DNA of 64,000 nucleotides from Oligoflexus tunisiensis (GCF_001748245.1 NZ_BDFO01000001.1:4603471-4667470); one strand, 5' to 3'; counted from the stretch's first letter, positions 8,779-17,828 are shown. Numbers and translations are program-made. Notes: a model not told the origin generated them from the sequence alone.

Positions 8779-9069
8779 GCTTCACTCGTTTTTTACAACT
8801 ACATTAAGGCGAGATTTCAAAGAAGTCTGTTTGATGTTTAAGTTTGAGCGACTTTTGCGTCAAGGTCTAAAAAAATCTATTTTTACTGATAGTCAGGATT
8901 GTTAGGAGTCTTTCCCAGCTGTCCGGCCCAGTCTGCTGCGACATGGCGTTCCGTAGGAAACTTACGACACATGCGCCACGCTTATGGACTGATGAATTCC
9001 CACCATTTTATGGGGGTCATGGCTCATGGGAAACTTGTCATTTTACGAGGAAGGGAGGGTGAAAAATCC
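8779..9069. other. Gene-free stretch with structured DNA before a two-way terminator
   Basis: No convincing protein gene is seen between the exported unknown and the TerC-like gene. TTCCCA (8997-9002) pairs with TGGGAA (9027-9032) around two inner hairpins, CCATTTTATGG and CATGGCTCATG, which would form a three-way junction if transcribed. The stretch ends in a strong hairpin with a T-rich tail on the plus strand, so it could encode a small plus-strand RNA. No clear promoter was identified. Confidence 0.35.
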
Positions 9070-9089
9070 GGACCCGGCAGGCCGGGTCC
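9070..9089. terminator. Bidirectional rho-independent terminator
   Basis: GGACCCGGC pairs perfectly with GCCGGGTCC over a two-base loop. The plus strand continues TTTTCTTTT, and the minus strand continues GGATTTTT. It lies 16 bp beyond the stop codon of the TerC-like gene on the minus strand, so it should end that transcript; the better T-tract is on the plus strand. Confidence 0.82.
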
Positions 9090-9104
9090 TTTTCTTTTCG
9101 CGGT

Positions 9105-9845
9105 TCAGGAGCGCGTCTCACTCAAGGACTTTTTATCTTTGCTTTTCTTGGAGCGCGTGCGCAGGTTCAGCATTTCCACCGCGACGCTGAAGGCCATCGC
9201 AAAATAGATGTAGCCTTTCGGAATATGCAGTCCCGCAGCATCCGCCACCAGCACGAAACCGATCATTATCAGGAAGGACAGAGCCAGCATTTTGATGGTG
9301 GGATGGCGTTCCACAAAATCACTGATGGCTTTGCTGGTAAAGACCATGACCGCGAGTGCGATCACGTTCGCCGCCACCATAATCGAAATATGTTGGCTCA
9401 TGCCCACCGCAGTGATCACCGAATCGAGTGAGAAGACGATATCGAGAAGGGCGATCTGCACCAGAACGCTGCCAAGCGTTACCGTGCCTTTGATATCGTG
9501 TCCTTCCTCATCCCCTTCGAGTTTTCCGTGAATTTCCTTGGTCGCTTTCCAGATCAGGAAGAGTCCACCGACAAAAAGAATAATGGATTTCCCGGAGATC
9601 GGCCGACCAGCGACTTCGAAGAGAGGATGCACAAGACCAACGATCCACGAAATGGTGAAAAGCAAAAGAAGCCGCGAGATGAACGCGCCCATGAGGCCCA
9701 GGCGACGGCCTTTGTCACGCTGCTCGGGCGGCAGGCGCGAGGACAGAATCGAAATGAAGATGATGTTATCGACACCCAAAACGATTTCCATCGCCGTCAG
9801 GGTGATAAGACTGAGCCAGGCTTCCGGTGAACTAAGTAATTCCAT
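9105..9845 (-). CDS. TerC family integral membrane protein
   Basis: The 246-aa protein has about seven hydrophobic helices and the conserved TerC signatures MEIVLGVDNIIFISIL (helix 1, about 18-33) and DIVFSLDSVITAVGM (about 124-138), whose acidic residues are thought to bind metal ions in TerC/Alx-type exporters. A cytoplasmic acidic loop (GKLEGDEEGHD) and a basic C-terminus (RTRSKKSKDKKS) are typical. Homologues are linked to tellurite resistance, manganese export and membrane-protein metalation. The gene stands alone with a terminator after it. A manganese riboswitch was looked for upstream and not recognised. Confidence 0.9.
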   Translation of the reverse strand: MELLSSPEAWLSLITLTAMEIVLGVDNIIFISILSSRLPPEQRDKGRRLGLMGAFISRLLLLFTISWIVGLVHPLFEVAGRPISGKSIILFVGGLFLIWKATKEIHGKLEGDEEGHDIKGTVTLGSVLVQIALLDIVFSLDSVITAVGMSQHISIMVAANVIALAVMVFTSKAISDFVERHPTIKMLALSFLIMIGFVLVADAAGLHIPKGYIYFAMAFSVAVEMLNLRTRSKKSKDKKSLSETRS

Positions 9846-10107
9846 AGAAATCCATCCTGAAGATTTGCGAAAAAAGACGAGTTATTATGCCGCAAAATTC
9901 AGCGGCCGCCTAGATTTCCTGAAAAATGTTTAGCGGGAGGGTTTCAGTCAAACCAACATGGAATAAGGTTTGTATGGCATGGATGCGGGCCCTCTGGCGG
10001 CGAAACCAGGCGACTCCACAGGTTGGGGCTATGGCAGGATGACAATTTTGACTGTCGCATCAAAAAAGAGACAAGGCGGGAGGGAGGCGAGCAGCGGAGT
10101 TGGCATC

Positions 10108-10133
10108 AAAAGTCCCCTGGGTGACCAGGGGAC
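10108..10133 (-). terminator. Rho-independent terminator of the M1 peptidase gene
   Basis: GTCCCCTGG (10112-10120) and CCAGGGGAC (10125-10133) form a perfect 9-bp stem with a four-base loop. On the minus strand it is followed by TTTTGATG. It starts 9 bp after the stop codon of the M1 aminopeptidase gene. Confidence 0.82.
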
Positions 10134-10142
10134 CACGGAGAC

Positions 10143-12761
10143 TCAGCCCTGGCGACTGCTCAGAAGCCGGGCCATTACCTTCTGGCAACGTTCATTATTC
10201 TGACGAGCCGCCTTCAGACCATCGTGAATGGACTGCGGGTAGGGTTTGGCGATCAACTCGTCGATGAGCGGCAGGGTCGAGCTATCGCAGCTCACCGGCA
10301 GAAGATTCATCACATAGGACCGCACCACGCCCGGTTCCGCTTTGGTGACGATCTGATCGATCTCCTTGCGGTAGGTCGGTTCATAGCGCTTCAAAAGCTC
10401 ACGCTGCGCGCGCGGGAAGAGGTTGCCCATGATCGCATAACGCTCCTGACCGGACATGCGCCGTTCGGCTTTGACGATGGGATCGAGCATTTTCATCTTC
10501 TGATCATAGTTCGGGAATGCGGCCTGCACGGCCAGGTAACGGCGATGGCCCAGACTCGTCGGATCCTTTTTCTTTTCCGCGTCCGACCAGGCCAGAACCT
10601 CCTTGTGTCCCAATCGGCTCAAGGATTCCAGAAGGCTCCAGCGTTCATCCTGATCGATCGTGACGTCCGGGAAGGTGGTCTTGCCCTGCCAGAGGCTGAG
10701 CAGTCTATCCGTGCGATCGGCCATGGTCAGCAGCTGCCGATACGTGCCCCACTGAATTTTCTTGCTGTCCGCCGGCAGGGAGGACTTCAAGGTTCCTTCA
10801 TAGACCTGAATCAGATCCTGGAGGAGTTCCTGCTTCACCGCCGGCTCGGGGATCCATTCCACAAAGCTGAGAAGATCGCGATCCACGTTGCCATCAATGG
10901 CGCGCAGCACTTCGTAGTCCTTCTCCAGGGGCAGCTGCTGCACGAGAAAGCGGGTGTAATCCTTCAGGGAGAGATCGGTGCTCACGATCATATCGGACAC
11001 CGCATTCCACACCATGATGCGCTGCATGGGATTTTCGATCGCCTGCAGATGCTCCGCCGCATTCTTATAGCTGATAGGATCCAGGACCACCTTCACGTAG
11101 TCATGATCATTGTGATTGGGAATCACGAGATCCGGACAGGTAAGGCCCTTGGCCTCCTTCCAGGTCGTCGAAGCGGACTGATACCCCACCGCGGCTTCCT
11201 TGATCAGTTCGAAGCTCTTCTTCTTCCACTTGTAAAGCGCCAGCTGGGTTTTATGTTCCCGCAGCGTGGGCTGTTCCGGAAGGGCCGATTGCTTGAGATG
11301 AAACTGATCGATTTTTCCTTTACGGCAGGTGAAGTCCACCGCCAGCGTATTCACACCCGCCGTGTGCAGCCATTCCTTGGCAAAGGTCTGCAGACTGCGG
11401 CCGGTCGCCTTCTCCATCGCCGCGATGAAATCATTCACCCGCGTATTGCCAAAGGCATGCTCATTGAAATAAATCTGCAGACCTTTTTGAAAGGCCTTCT
11501 CTCCGACCAGAAAGTGCAGCTGCTTCAAAAACGAAGCGCCCTTGCCATAGGTGATGCCATCAAAGTTGGTCGACATGGTATCCGGCACCTCGGTCACGAT
11601 CGGATGCGTGGTGACGAGCTGATCCTGGAAATACGAACGACTCTTGCTGCGATGAAAGCCTATCCAGGTGTTGGGAAAGCGCGGGTCCGCCGCCATCGTC
11701 ATCGTGCCAGCGTAGGTGGCGAAACTTTCGTTCAACCAGAGGTCATTCCACCAGTGCATGGTCACGAGGTTGCCCGACCACATATGCGCGAGCTCATGCT
11801 GGATGGTGCCGGCCAGGGACTGCTCATCGGCCGCCGTGCGCTTGCCGCGAACCAGAAAGCGTTCCGAGAAGGTGACCGCCGCCACGTTTTCCATCGCACC
11901 AGCGTTGAAGTCAGGCACCACCACCTGATCATACTTGCCGAAGGGATATTCATAGCCCATGTACTTGCCGAGGAAATCCAGCCCATGCCGCGTGGCCTTG
12001 AACCACTGATCGACCGGCATATACTGAGCCAGGGACTGCCGCGCCATGACCCGCAGGGGAATGCGGAAGGACTTGTCCTCCCAGATGCGATAAGGCCCGG
12101 CATGCAGCGCGAAAAGATAGGTGGAGAATTTCTGCGTCTCGGGAAATTCCCAGACGTTCTTTTCACCATCCGCTGTCACCTTGCTTTCGCGCACCGAGGA
12201 CACCACGGTCCAGGATTTGGGAACCTTGACCTTGAGCTGGTAGGTGGCCTTCAGATCGGGCTGATCAAAGTTTGGGAAAACGCTGTTGGCCGCATAGGGT
12301 TCGAAATGGGTGAAGGTGTAAACCTGCTGATCAACCGGATCGCGGAACCAGTAAAGTCCGTTGCCGTCCTTGCTGTAAGGATGCTCATAGCGAATTTCGA
12401 CTTCATTTTTGGCATTCGGCTGCAGGAGCTTTTCGTCTAACTGCAGCGCCACATCATCGGCTTCAAACTTCACCGTGCGCCCATTAACCTTGACGGACTC
12501 CACGGTCCCCTTGGCAAAATCGACGCGCAAAGGCTGATGTTGCGGATGAAAGGTGAAGCTGATCCGCACCGTGCCTTGAAAGGGTGTATCCGCTTCCGGC
12601 AGGTCCAAATCGAGAGCATACCGCACATCCGCAACCTGTTTTTTGCGCAGTTCGGCTTCAGCCTGCTTCAATACCGCTGGTCCCCCCAGCGCGGCCGTGG
12701 CCACAGGATAAATTAGACCCAGTCCCAGCATCAGACTGGCTAGAGACGGCATGCAACGCAT
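10143..12761 (-). CDS. Secreted M1 family aminopeptidase (aminopeptidase N-like)
   Basis: The 872-aa zinc metallopeptidase should remove N-terminal residues from peptides outside the cytoplasm. It has a signal peptide (MRCMPSLASLMLGLGLIYPVATAALG), the substrate-binding GAMEN motif (about 286-290), the zinc site HELAHMW (about 320) and the third ligand Glu in LWLNESFATY, in the normal HEXXH-x18-E layout. The C-terminal half is helical and ERAP1-like. I placed the start at 12761 rather than the longer frame at 12869, because this ATG follows GAGGAG by about 7 bp and begins the signal peptide. A terminator follows. Confidence 0.93.
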   Translation of the reverse strand: MRCMPSLASLMLGLGLIYPVATAALGGPAVLKQAEAELRKKQVADVRYALDLDLPEADTPFQGTVRISFTFHPQHQPLRVDFAKGTVESVKVNGRTVKFEADDVALQLDEKLLQPNAKNEVEIRYEHPYSKDGNGLYWFRDPVDQQVYTFTHFEPYAANSVFPNFDQPDLKATYQLKVKVPKSWTVVSSVRESKVTADGEKNVWEFPETQKFSTYLFALHAGPYRIWEDKSFRIPLRVMARQSLAQYMPVDQWFKATRHGLDFLGKYMGYEYPFGKYDQVVVPDFNAGAMENVAAVTFSERFLVRGKRTAADEQSLAGTIQHELAHMWSGNLVTMHWWNDLWLNESFATYAGTMTMAADPRFPNTWIGFHRSKSRSYFQDQLVTTHPIVTEVPDTMSTNFDGITYGKGASFLKQLHFLVGEKAFQKGLQIYFNEHAFGNTRVNDFIAAMEKATGRSLQTFAKEWLHTAGVNTLAVDFTCRKGKIDQFHLKQSALPEQPTLREHKTQLALYKWKKKSFELIKEAAVGYQSASTTWKEAKGLTCPDLVIPNHNDHDYVKVVLDPISYKNAAEHLQAIENPMQRIMVWNAVSDMIVSTDLSLKDYTRFLVQQLPLEKDYEVLRAIDGNVDRDLLSFVEWIPEPAVKQELLQDLIQVYEGTLKSSLPADSKKIQWGTYRQLLTMADRTDRLLSLWQGKTTFPDVTIDQDERWSLLESLSRLGHKEVLAWSDAEKKKDPTSLGHRRYLAVQAAFPNYDQKMKMLDPIVKAERRMSGQERYAIMGNLFPRAQRELLKRYEPTYRKEIDQIVTKAEPGVVRSYVMNLLPVSCDSSTLPLIDELIAKPYPQSIHDGLKAARQNNERCQKVMARLLSSRQG

Positions 12762-12896
12762 CACGGGAGTCTCCTCAAACGCTCGCTTCTTCACTTTGGT
12801 GAATTCACAAGTCAGGTTTACAAAATCATGAATTCTCCCAGCATTAGCCGGATGGCGATGAATTGTCAACTCAGCTTGATTGCCTACGGTTGCACA

Positions 12897-12919
12897 CCTG
12901 TGTTTCAGAGAAACACAGG
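12897..12919. other. Perfect 10-bp hairpin between the M28 and M1 genes
   Basis: CCTGTGTTTC and GAAACACAGG are separated by AGA. The hairpin sits 13 bp beyond the stop of the M28 peptidase gene and about 135 bp upstream of the M1 gene. There is no T-run on either side, so it is a weak terminator at best or an operator. Confidence 0.5.
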
Positions 12920-12931
12920 TTGCAGAAGGGC

Positions 12932-14203
12932 TCAGGGCGCGGTGACGAGACCGGCATAATGGGCGAGGAAGCTCAGCGAGAGTTTCACAAATTCGGCGGA
13001 CTGTGTGAAGGCGCCGGAGCTGGCGATCACGTCATTCGGTGTGTGAATCTTGCGATTATAGTTGGTCGGGTTTTCCGTGGGAAACACCACCGGAACGCCG
13101 AGGCGATTCCAGGAACGGTGATCGCTGGTGCCAGCGAGCAGACGATTCTTGTCGACTTTCACCGTCTGATATTGCGCCAGCAGCGTTTCCATGGACGCCG
13201 TCAGCTGCGGATCGCTGTCATTGGTGATCAGCCAGATCATGTCCTCTTTCGCGCCTTTGAACATGTTCATATCATTTTGCATCATGGCGATCACATTTTT
13301 GCCGCCATTCACATAGCGCCGCGCGATTTCCTGACTGCCGATCAGACCCAGTTCCTCCACGGCATAACCATGGATTTCCACCGTGCGATCAAAATACAGA
13401 TCATGAGCGATGATGTTGCGGAAAACTTCCAGGTTGGAGGCCGTGCCGCTGGCATTGTCATCCGCACCAGGAGCCAGATCAGAGCCACGCGCGATGCTAT
13501 CGATATGACTGCCGAGCACGATGATGTCTTCGGGATTCCTTTGCCCTCGGATCCGTACGACCAGACTGGGTTGCGAGTAACCACTGTGCGCGACCTTCTC
13601 GAAGGTGATATCGTTGCGACCGGCGGCCATATCCTGATAAAGCTTCAGCAAAAGTTCGGTGACCGCACCGGCGTTGCTGCTGCGACCATAGCGGGTGCCG
13701 AGGTCGACCATCGCCTGAACAGTTTCCTGAATCGCCGCGGGGCTGACCGTTTCATGAAGGGACGGGATGGCCTTGACCTTCTGCGTGACCGCGATCACCG
13801 GTGTCGCCGTCTTTGCCGTGAAGTGAAGTGGGACTTCATCCCCAAAGAGCCGTATGAGTTGCCCGCAGGCCCAGCGTTCATCGTGAAGTTCGGCCGCGGC
13901 CTGTTCCAGGTTGGATGCCGGGATTTCCAGCACGGCCAGGGCTTCCGGCACGAACGCGGTGACCCGACCAAAGCGCTCCAGGGTGAAACGATCATACCGC
14001 GAGTCGTCCAGATTCAGGTAATAGAGATCCTTGAAATCCTCGTCACGAGCTTCAGGGGTCCGGGTGATGAAAAAACGATCGGTGACGAGGAGGGCGCTGC
14101 CACCCGATTCCTCCATCACCGCACCGCGATCCAGCACCTGAACCGGACCGGCCTGAGCCAGGCTGGTCGCCACCCCCATCCACACAGAAAACACAATACG
14201 CAT
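12932..14203 (-). CDS. Secreted M28 family zinc aminopeptidase
   Basis: The 423-aa protein has a signal peptide (MRIVFSVWMGVATSLAQAG), an N-terminal propeptide-like region of about 130 residues and an M28 catalytic domain. The two-zinc ligands can be read in order: His in LGSHIDS (about 232), Asp in GADDNASG (about 247), the Glu pair in VEELGLIGS (about 285), Asp in QNDMN and His in GTSDHRSW. This matches Aeromonas/Vibrio leucine aminopeptidases. The start at 14203 follows AAAGGAG; the frame extends upstream without a signal. It shares direction with the M1 peptidase downstream, and the two may act together on extracellular peptides. Confidence 0.92.
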   Translation of the reverse strand: MRIVFSVWMGVATSLAQAGPVQVLDRGAVMEESGGSALLVTDRFFITRTPEARDEDFKDLYYLNLDDSRYDRFTLERFGRVTAFVPEALAVLEIPASNLEQAAAELHDERWACGQLIRLFGDEVPLHFTAKTATPVIAVTQKVKAIPSLHETVSPAAIQETVQAMVDLGTRYGRSSNAGAVTELLLKLYQDMAAGRNDITFEKVAHSGYSQPSLVVRIRGQRNPEDIIVLGSHIDSIARGSDLAPGADDNASGTASNLEVFRNIIAHDLYFDRTVEIHGYAVEELGLIGSQEIARRYVNGGKNVIAMMQNDMNMFKGAKEDMIWLITNDSDPQLTASMETLLAQYQTVKVDKNRLLAGTSDHRSWNRLGVPVVFPTENPTNYNRKIHTPNDVIASSGAFTQSAEFVKLSLSFLAHYAGLVTAP

Positions 14204-14326
14204 ACATCTTCTCCTTTGTTGATAAAATCCAGTGTGCGTTGCTTCCAGGATGGACACAGATTGAAAACTCTTCAATGGCTGCTGGGAGGGGGATCCGATA
14301 AAGTGATCGCTGCAGACACCTGCCAT

Positions 14327-14363
14327 AAAAAAGGCCTGCCCCGCAGACGAACCATCTGCAGGC
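14327..14363 (-). terminator. Rho-independent terminator of the 176-aa exported protein gene
   Basis: On the minus strand GCCTGCAGA pairs with TCTGC-GGGGCAGGC (outer stem GCCTGC/GCAGGC at 14358-14363 and 14334-14339), followed by CTTTTTT. It lies about 30 bp beyond the stop codon of the preceding gene. Confidence 0.82.
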
Positions 14364-14394
14364 AAGCACAACCATTCCGATCAGGCCGTCAGGA

Positions 14395-14925
14395 TCAGCG
14401 GCGGGCAAAGGCTTGCTGGCATTCCATTTCCGCCCGGCGATAGGACGAACTGTAGATCTTGTTGCGGCAGAAATTCCGCACATGCTGCTTCAGTCCATCG
14501 TAACAGGTCGACAACGCCTGCTGAAAGCAGGTGTTGGCCATGCGGTTGCTCATGATCGTATCGTTGCAGACCTGCATGCCGAGGTTGGACCCGTGTTGAT
14601 ATCCGGTGAGCGGGCATTCCCCCTGCGGTTCGCCTTGATGGTTGCTCTGGGTGCTGTGGCAGCTTTGGGCCACCTCTGCCTCAACCTTGGCGATGCCGTC
14701 CTTGTAGCCGCGATGATATTGGGAACCGGAGAGACCCCGCTGCATATGCGAGAGTTCAGCGAAGTATCGATCGGAGCGGAAGCAATCCTTATGATATTTC
14801 GCGCTCCATAAACGCGCGGCCATATCCCGACCGGCGTTATACCCCACATTCTGAGCCCCATGAGCGAAGGCTGGACTTGATTCCAAAATCAAACAGGCAA
14901 TGCTGGACATGAGCAGGTAACGCAC
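14395..14925 (-). CDS. Exported cysteine-containing hypothetical protein
   Basis: Not recognised. The 176-aa protein has a signal peptide ending SSPAFAHG. The mature part has eight cysteines in helical context (KDCFRSD, AQSCHST, GECPLTG, MQVCNDT, NTCFQQ, STCYDG, NFCRNK, MECQQA), suggesting a disulfide-stabilised periplasmic protein. GTG 14925 is chosen as start because AAAGGAG lies 7 bp before it; an internal ATG follows five codons later. A strong terminator follows. Confidence 0.7.
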   Translation of the reverse strand: MRYLLMSSIACLILESSPAFAHGAQNVGYNAGRDMAARLWSAKYHKDCFRSDRYFAELSHMQRGLSGSQYHRGYKDGIAKVEAEVAQSCHSTQSNHQGEPQGECPLTGYQHGSNLGMQVCNDTIMSNRMANTCFQQALSTCYDGLKQHVRNFCRNKIYSSSYRRAEMECQQAFARR

Positions 14926-15230
14926 AACGCAACTCCTTTGGTTGATTCCGACTTTCTCCTCTTCAGCAGCAAAGGCTGTTCCAGAAAACGCATGAGCCTT
15001 CCGGCAAGGCTTTGATCCGGACCGGACCTTCTCCCCACCATCCGGCATTTCCGATCGAACACGCTCCCCCCGTGCCCGATGACCATCGGCTGTGAAGGAA
15101 AAGTAACAGCCCATCCGCTTGACAGCTGTGCGGGTTTCCCGACAGTGTCAGCCCCATGAATTCAAGCACTTGGCCCTGGCCCAGGACTTGGAAGTAAGGA
15201 TATGGACACCGTGCCTTTGGAGAGTGGTGT

Positions 15231-16022
15231 ATGCGATCCCTACTTCTGCTGTTGATCTGGTCCCTGGTGGGCTCTGCTGCGGCGGCACCCAAGGTGAAAA
15301 AGAAGCGTGCGGCGGCTGCAAGTCGAAGTGAAGACCTACGCATGTGGGACGGCAGCGTCGCGGACGTGGACTGGGTCAACGACAACGAAAGCCCCAAGAC
15401 GGCCAGTCGTTCCAAGGAATCACGCCACTGGGTGACTCTGAGCGCCGGAGCCGGACATCGCGTTTTCAAGCTCGACACTGTGATGGTGCAGAAGGATCAA
15501 GCGGGTGACCCACTGAATGAAGGTCTTTTTACGGACCTCGTCGATAGTCATGATGCCTTTGAGGTACGCGCCCTGGTCCACCCCTTCAGTTTTCTGTCCA
15601 TGGGCGTCAGCTATCACATGGATGATGCGAAACTCAAGGTCAACAGTGAAACCGCGTCCATCGCCCCGCAGGAATACTCAGGACTGGTCCAGATCGGTCC
15701 GCGCTTTGGCTTCCTGCGGCTCTATGGTTTCTATTCCCAGATCTTTGCCAGCCGTTCCCAGGCCTCCATCAGCGCGGCGACGCGTGTGGGTGAGCCGGAC
15801 GTCAAGCAGTCGTTTCAGGTGGACGTGAAACAGAGCGGAGGCGAAGGCGGCGTCGGCACCAGTTTTTATTGGGGTCCTGTCGGTCTCTATGCGGAAGCCG
15901 TGCGCTCGGTGAATCGCAGCTATGAACTCAGTCTTGCCGATAGCGATGGCGTCACAACCTTTCAAGCTTATGCCCAGCCCACTTTCAAAGCCTGGCAGTT
16001 CGGACTGTCGCTGAATTTCTAA
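15231..16022 (+). CDS. Probable outer-membrane beta-barrel protein
   Basis: The 263-aa protein has a signal peptide (MRSLLLLLIWSLVGSAAAAP), then a basic Lys/Arg/Ala stretch (KVKKKRAAAASR) and a domain of alternating polar and aromatic strands (VTLSAGAGHRVFKLD, GLVQIGPRFGFLRLYGFYSQ). It ends in AWQFGLSLNF with terminal Phe, the barrel-assembly signal. This resembles small OmpW/OprF-size barrels, but no specific family was recognised. It is preceded by a divergent exported protein gene. A terminator is seen only about 290 bp beyond the stop. Confidence 0.7.
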   Translation: MRSLLLLLIWSLVGSAAAAPKVKKKRAAAASRSEDLRMWDGSVADVDWVNDNESPKTASRSKESRHWVTLSAGAGHRVFKLDTVMVQKDQAGDPLNEGLFTDLVDSHDAFEVRALVHPFSFLSMGVSYHMDDAKLKVNSETASIAPQEYSGLVQIGPRFGFLRLYGFYSQIFASRSQASISAATRVGEPDVKQSFQVDVKQSGGEGGVGTSFYWGPVGLYAEAVRSVNRSYELSLADSDGVTTFQAYAQPTFKAWQFGLSLNF

Positions 16023-16068
16023 AAGCATTCTGCCCAAAACCTTGACAAATATGCCGTCACGTAAGGAT

Positions 16069-16115
16069 TGTCCACAGATTCTCTGTGGAAATGATTGCAT
16101 TTTTTTGTGGAATTA
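16069..16115. promoter_or_regulatory. Cluster of DnaA-box-like sequences with a perfect hairpin
   Basis: TTGTCCACA (16069-16077) matches the DnaA-box form common in GC-rich bacteria. It overlaps a perfect hairpin TCCACAGA-TTC-TCTGTGGA (16071-16089), whose other arm gives ATTTCCACA on the minus strand. AATTCCACA occurs on the minus strand just after a T7 tract. A TTGACA hexamer lies at 16042-16047 without a good -10. The stretch is gene-free; the DnaA interpretation is tentative. Confidence 0.3.
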
Positions 16116-16312
16116 TCTTTGCACTGCGGACAACAGAACCTGGCCACACACCGAGGAGTGACGAATGAGCAAACCATCAGACGAAGGATGACGACACGTG
16201 ATTCACTCCTGTGGATGTGAGTATTGCTGCCCCACAGCAAGGACTCATCGGTTCCTGTTCGCAGCGGATGGAACACTCCCTTTCTCCATCTCGCGGACCC
16301 CTCTCCCTCGTT

Positions 16313-16348
16313 ATTGCGGATAGCGTCAGCTATCCGCAATTTTCTTTT
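16313..16348 (+). terminator. Strong rho-independent terminator (12-bp perfect stem)
   Basis: ATTGCGGATAGC and GCTATCCGCAAT are separated by GTCA and followed by TTTCTTTT on the plus strand. No T-run follows on the minus strand. It overlaps the stop codon of the convergent rhodanese gene. It ends either a long 3' extension of the barrel gene or a separate plus-strand RNA made from the 290-bp gene-free region before it. Confidence 0.87.
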
Positions 16349-16676
16349 ACTGAGTTGGCAAAAGTCCGGCCTGCCAGGCGATCATACCGCCGCTGACATT
16401 GTAGAGCCGCTGGAAACCATGTCCGGCGAGAATCTCGCAGGCGCGAGCCGAACGCTTGCCGGAACGGCAAATCAGGTAGATAGGCTCGGCTTTGTTGATG
16501 CCCAGGTCGGAAATCACCTGGGGATCACCGAGTTCACTCAAAGGCAGGTTGCGACTGAACGGGGCGCGCAGTTCGCTAAACTCATCCGCTTCGCGCACAT
16601 CAATGAGATGCACCGATCCGAGTTTTTGATACTGCTCATAGACCTCGTCCGCTGTCGTTTCTTTATAATGACTCAT
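16347..16676 (-). CDS. Rhodanese-like sulfurtransferase
   Basis: The 109-aa single-domain rhodanese has the start signature VHLIDVREADEF (about 23-34) and the catalytic loop LICRSGKRS with active Cys near residue 70, six-residue type as in GlpE/PspE-like proteins. It ends in NVSGGMIAWQAGLLP, the usual C-terminal motif. It has no signal peptide and likely moves sulfane sulfur in the cytoplasm. Its ATG directly abuts the TGA of the upstream gene, so the two are co-transcribed. Confidence 0.93.
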   Translation of the reverse strand: MSHYKETTADEVYEQYQKLGSVHLIDVREADEFSELRAPFSRNLPLSELGDPQVISDLGINKAEPIYLICRSGKRSARACEILAGHGFQRLYNVSGGMIAWQAGLLPTQ

Positions 16677-17045
16677 TCAGCGTACTTCACTGCGTATCGC
16701 AGCCCGGCGATCGATCAGCTCCACCTGCTGCGGTTGGTCTCCGGATACGGCTCGATAGGAGCGCGTTCCCCCCTCGCTCCAGACGATAATGACCTGACGG
16801 GAATCTGACACTTCCAGTAAACGGGCAAAATCACCCGGTTCCATGTAATAGTCTGACTCACTGCCCGCACCACGTCTGGCTATTTCAAAACGTGCGTCCA
16901 GGTGTCCAGGAACCCTGATGCTTTGGGTGGTGGGATTAAAATGAATGGTCAGGCCGGTACCACCACCAAGTCCACCAATTCCCCCACCGTGGGCCACCTG
17001 GGCCCCCAGAACGAAGAAAAGAGCAATTCCAAAGTAACTTTTCAT
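16677..17045 (-). CDS. Small exported hypothetical protein
   Basis: Not recognised. The 122-aa protein has a signal peptide (MKSYFGIALFFVLGAQVAHGG) followed by a Gly-rich linker (GIGGLGGGTG) and a compact beta-rich domain (LTIHFNPTTQSIRVPGH, QVIIVWSEGGTRSYRAV). The stop codon is immediately followed by the rhodanese ATG. The regulator gene upstream ends 30 bp before it, so all three may be one transcript. Confidence 0.68.
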   Translation of the reverse strand: MKSYFGIALFFVLGAQVAHGGGIGGLGGGTGLTIHFNPTTQSIRVPGHLDARFEIARRGAGSESDYYMEPGDFARLLEVSDSRQVIIVWSEGGTRSYRAVSGDQPQQVELIDRRAAIRSEVR

Positions 17046-17075
17046 TCTGTGTATCCCCTGTCATCAGCTGGTCTT

Positions 17076-17828
17076 TTAGCGCACAAAATCCGTGAACATC
17101 GTCAAGTGCACAGGCAAGGCCCCGCTATTCGATTCGTCCGCCATAATTTCCCAGATGCGCCGACGCGCCTCCTGCATAATTGCGCGGACTTCTGTCACGG
17201 CATTTGGACTAAGGTTGGTCATGCGTGTCCATACCCAAGCCTCAGCCGTACTCAATTCCAAAAGTTCGATATTCAGTTCCGCCTGACGCTTCAGGTCGCT
17301 GCTATTCAGCACCAAAGCATCTTCCACGATCGGGATGATGGATCCATCATTGAGAACCATTGCAACTTGGGCGGCAATGAATTCTTCGAGGATGGAAATG
17401 CCATCCACACCAAACTTTTTTAAGATATTCTCACGTGAAATTCCAGCCAAAATCCAGCCGTATAAACGGTAGTGGTGAACGGACTGAAAGACCTTGCGCA
17501 CGATATTTGAGTCTTTTTTGATCTCGTCCTTTTGCGGCGCCTTCACCCGTTTGTCGGCGAACGTTTTCAGGTTGCGCGCGTACTCATCCATGAACTCCGG
17601 AAAATGTTGTTCGAGCAGGGTGCTCGCTTCATCCGGGACGATATGGGTAAGAATAAGGAAGGCATCATAGAAGGAGCAGCTGGCATCCTCACCACCCTTG
17701 CTCAGGCGTCGCAGAGTCGGGAGCCGCACATCGATTTGTTCAGCCAATTGTTCCAGGGACTGACCTGTCGTGAGCAGGTAGCCCCTGATTTTTTCTTCCA
17801 GCAACTGTGACAGCGGTATGAGAGGCAT
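17076..17828 (-). CDS. TIGR02147/DUF4423-like helix-turn-helix regulator
   Basis: The 250-aa protein has an N-terminal helix-turn-helix region (SLEQLAEQIDVRLPTLRRLSKGG, about 24-46). The C-terminal domain resembles DUF4423: HHYRLYGWILAG, ILKKFGVDG, a hydrophobic core, then NLSPNAVTEVRAIMQEARRRIWEIM and a closing beta-strand VHLTMFTDFV. This order matches TIGR02147 proteins, known from Fibrobacteres and Bdellovibrionota, which are thought to be transcription regulators. The match is by pattern only. Targets are unknown; the closest candidates are the two genes downstream. Confidence 0.6.
   Translation of the reverse strand: MPLIPLSQLLEEKIRGYLLTTGQSLEQLAEQIDVRLPTLRRLSKGGEDASCSFYDAFLILTHIVPDEASTLLEQHFPEFMDEYARNLKTFADKRVKAPQKDEIKKDSNIVRKVFQSVHHYRLYGWILAGISRENILKKFGVDGISILEEFIAAQVAMVLNDGSIIPIVEDALVLNSSDLKRQAELNIELLELSTAEAWVWTRMTNLSPNAVTEVRAIMQEARRRIWEIMADESNSGALPVHLTMFTDFVR

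Noticed and set aside
9846..10107. Manganese (yybP-ykoY) riboswitch before the TerC-like gene
   Set aside because: The conserved loop sequences of that riboswitch were not found on the minus strand.
10224..12440. Long plus-strand frame opposite the M1 peptidase gene
   Set aside because: It is a shadow frame created by GC-rich codon bias; the minus strand has clear M1 motifs.
12863..14443. Long plus-strand frame opposite the M28 peptidase gene
   Set aside because: The minus-strand product carries all M28 ligands and a signal peptide; the plus frame lacks any domain.
16069..16115. Chromosomal replication origin
   Set aside because: The DnaA-like boxes are few, and no dnaA, dnaN, parAB or AT-rich unwinding region is nearby.
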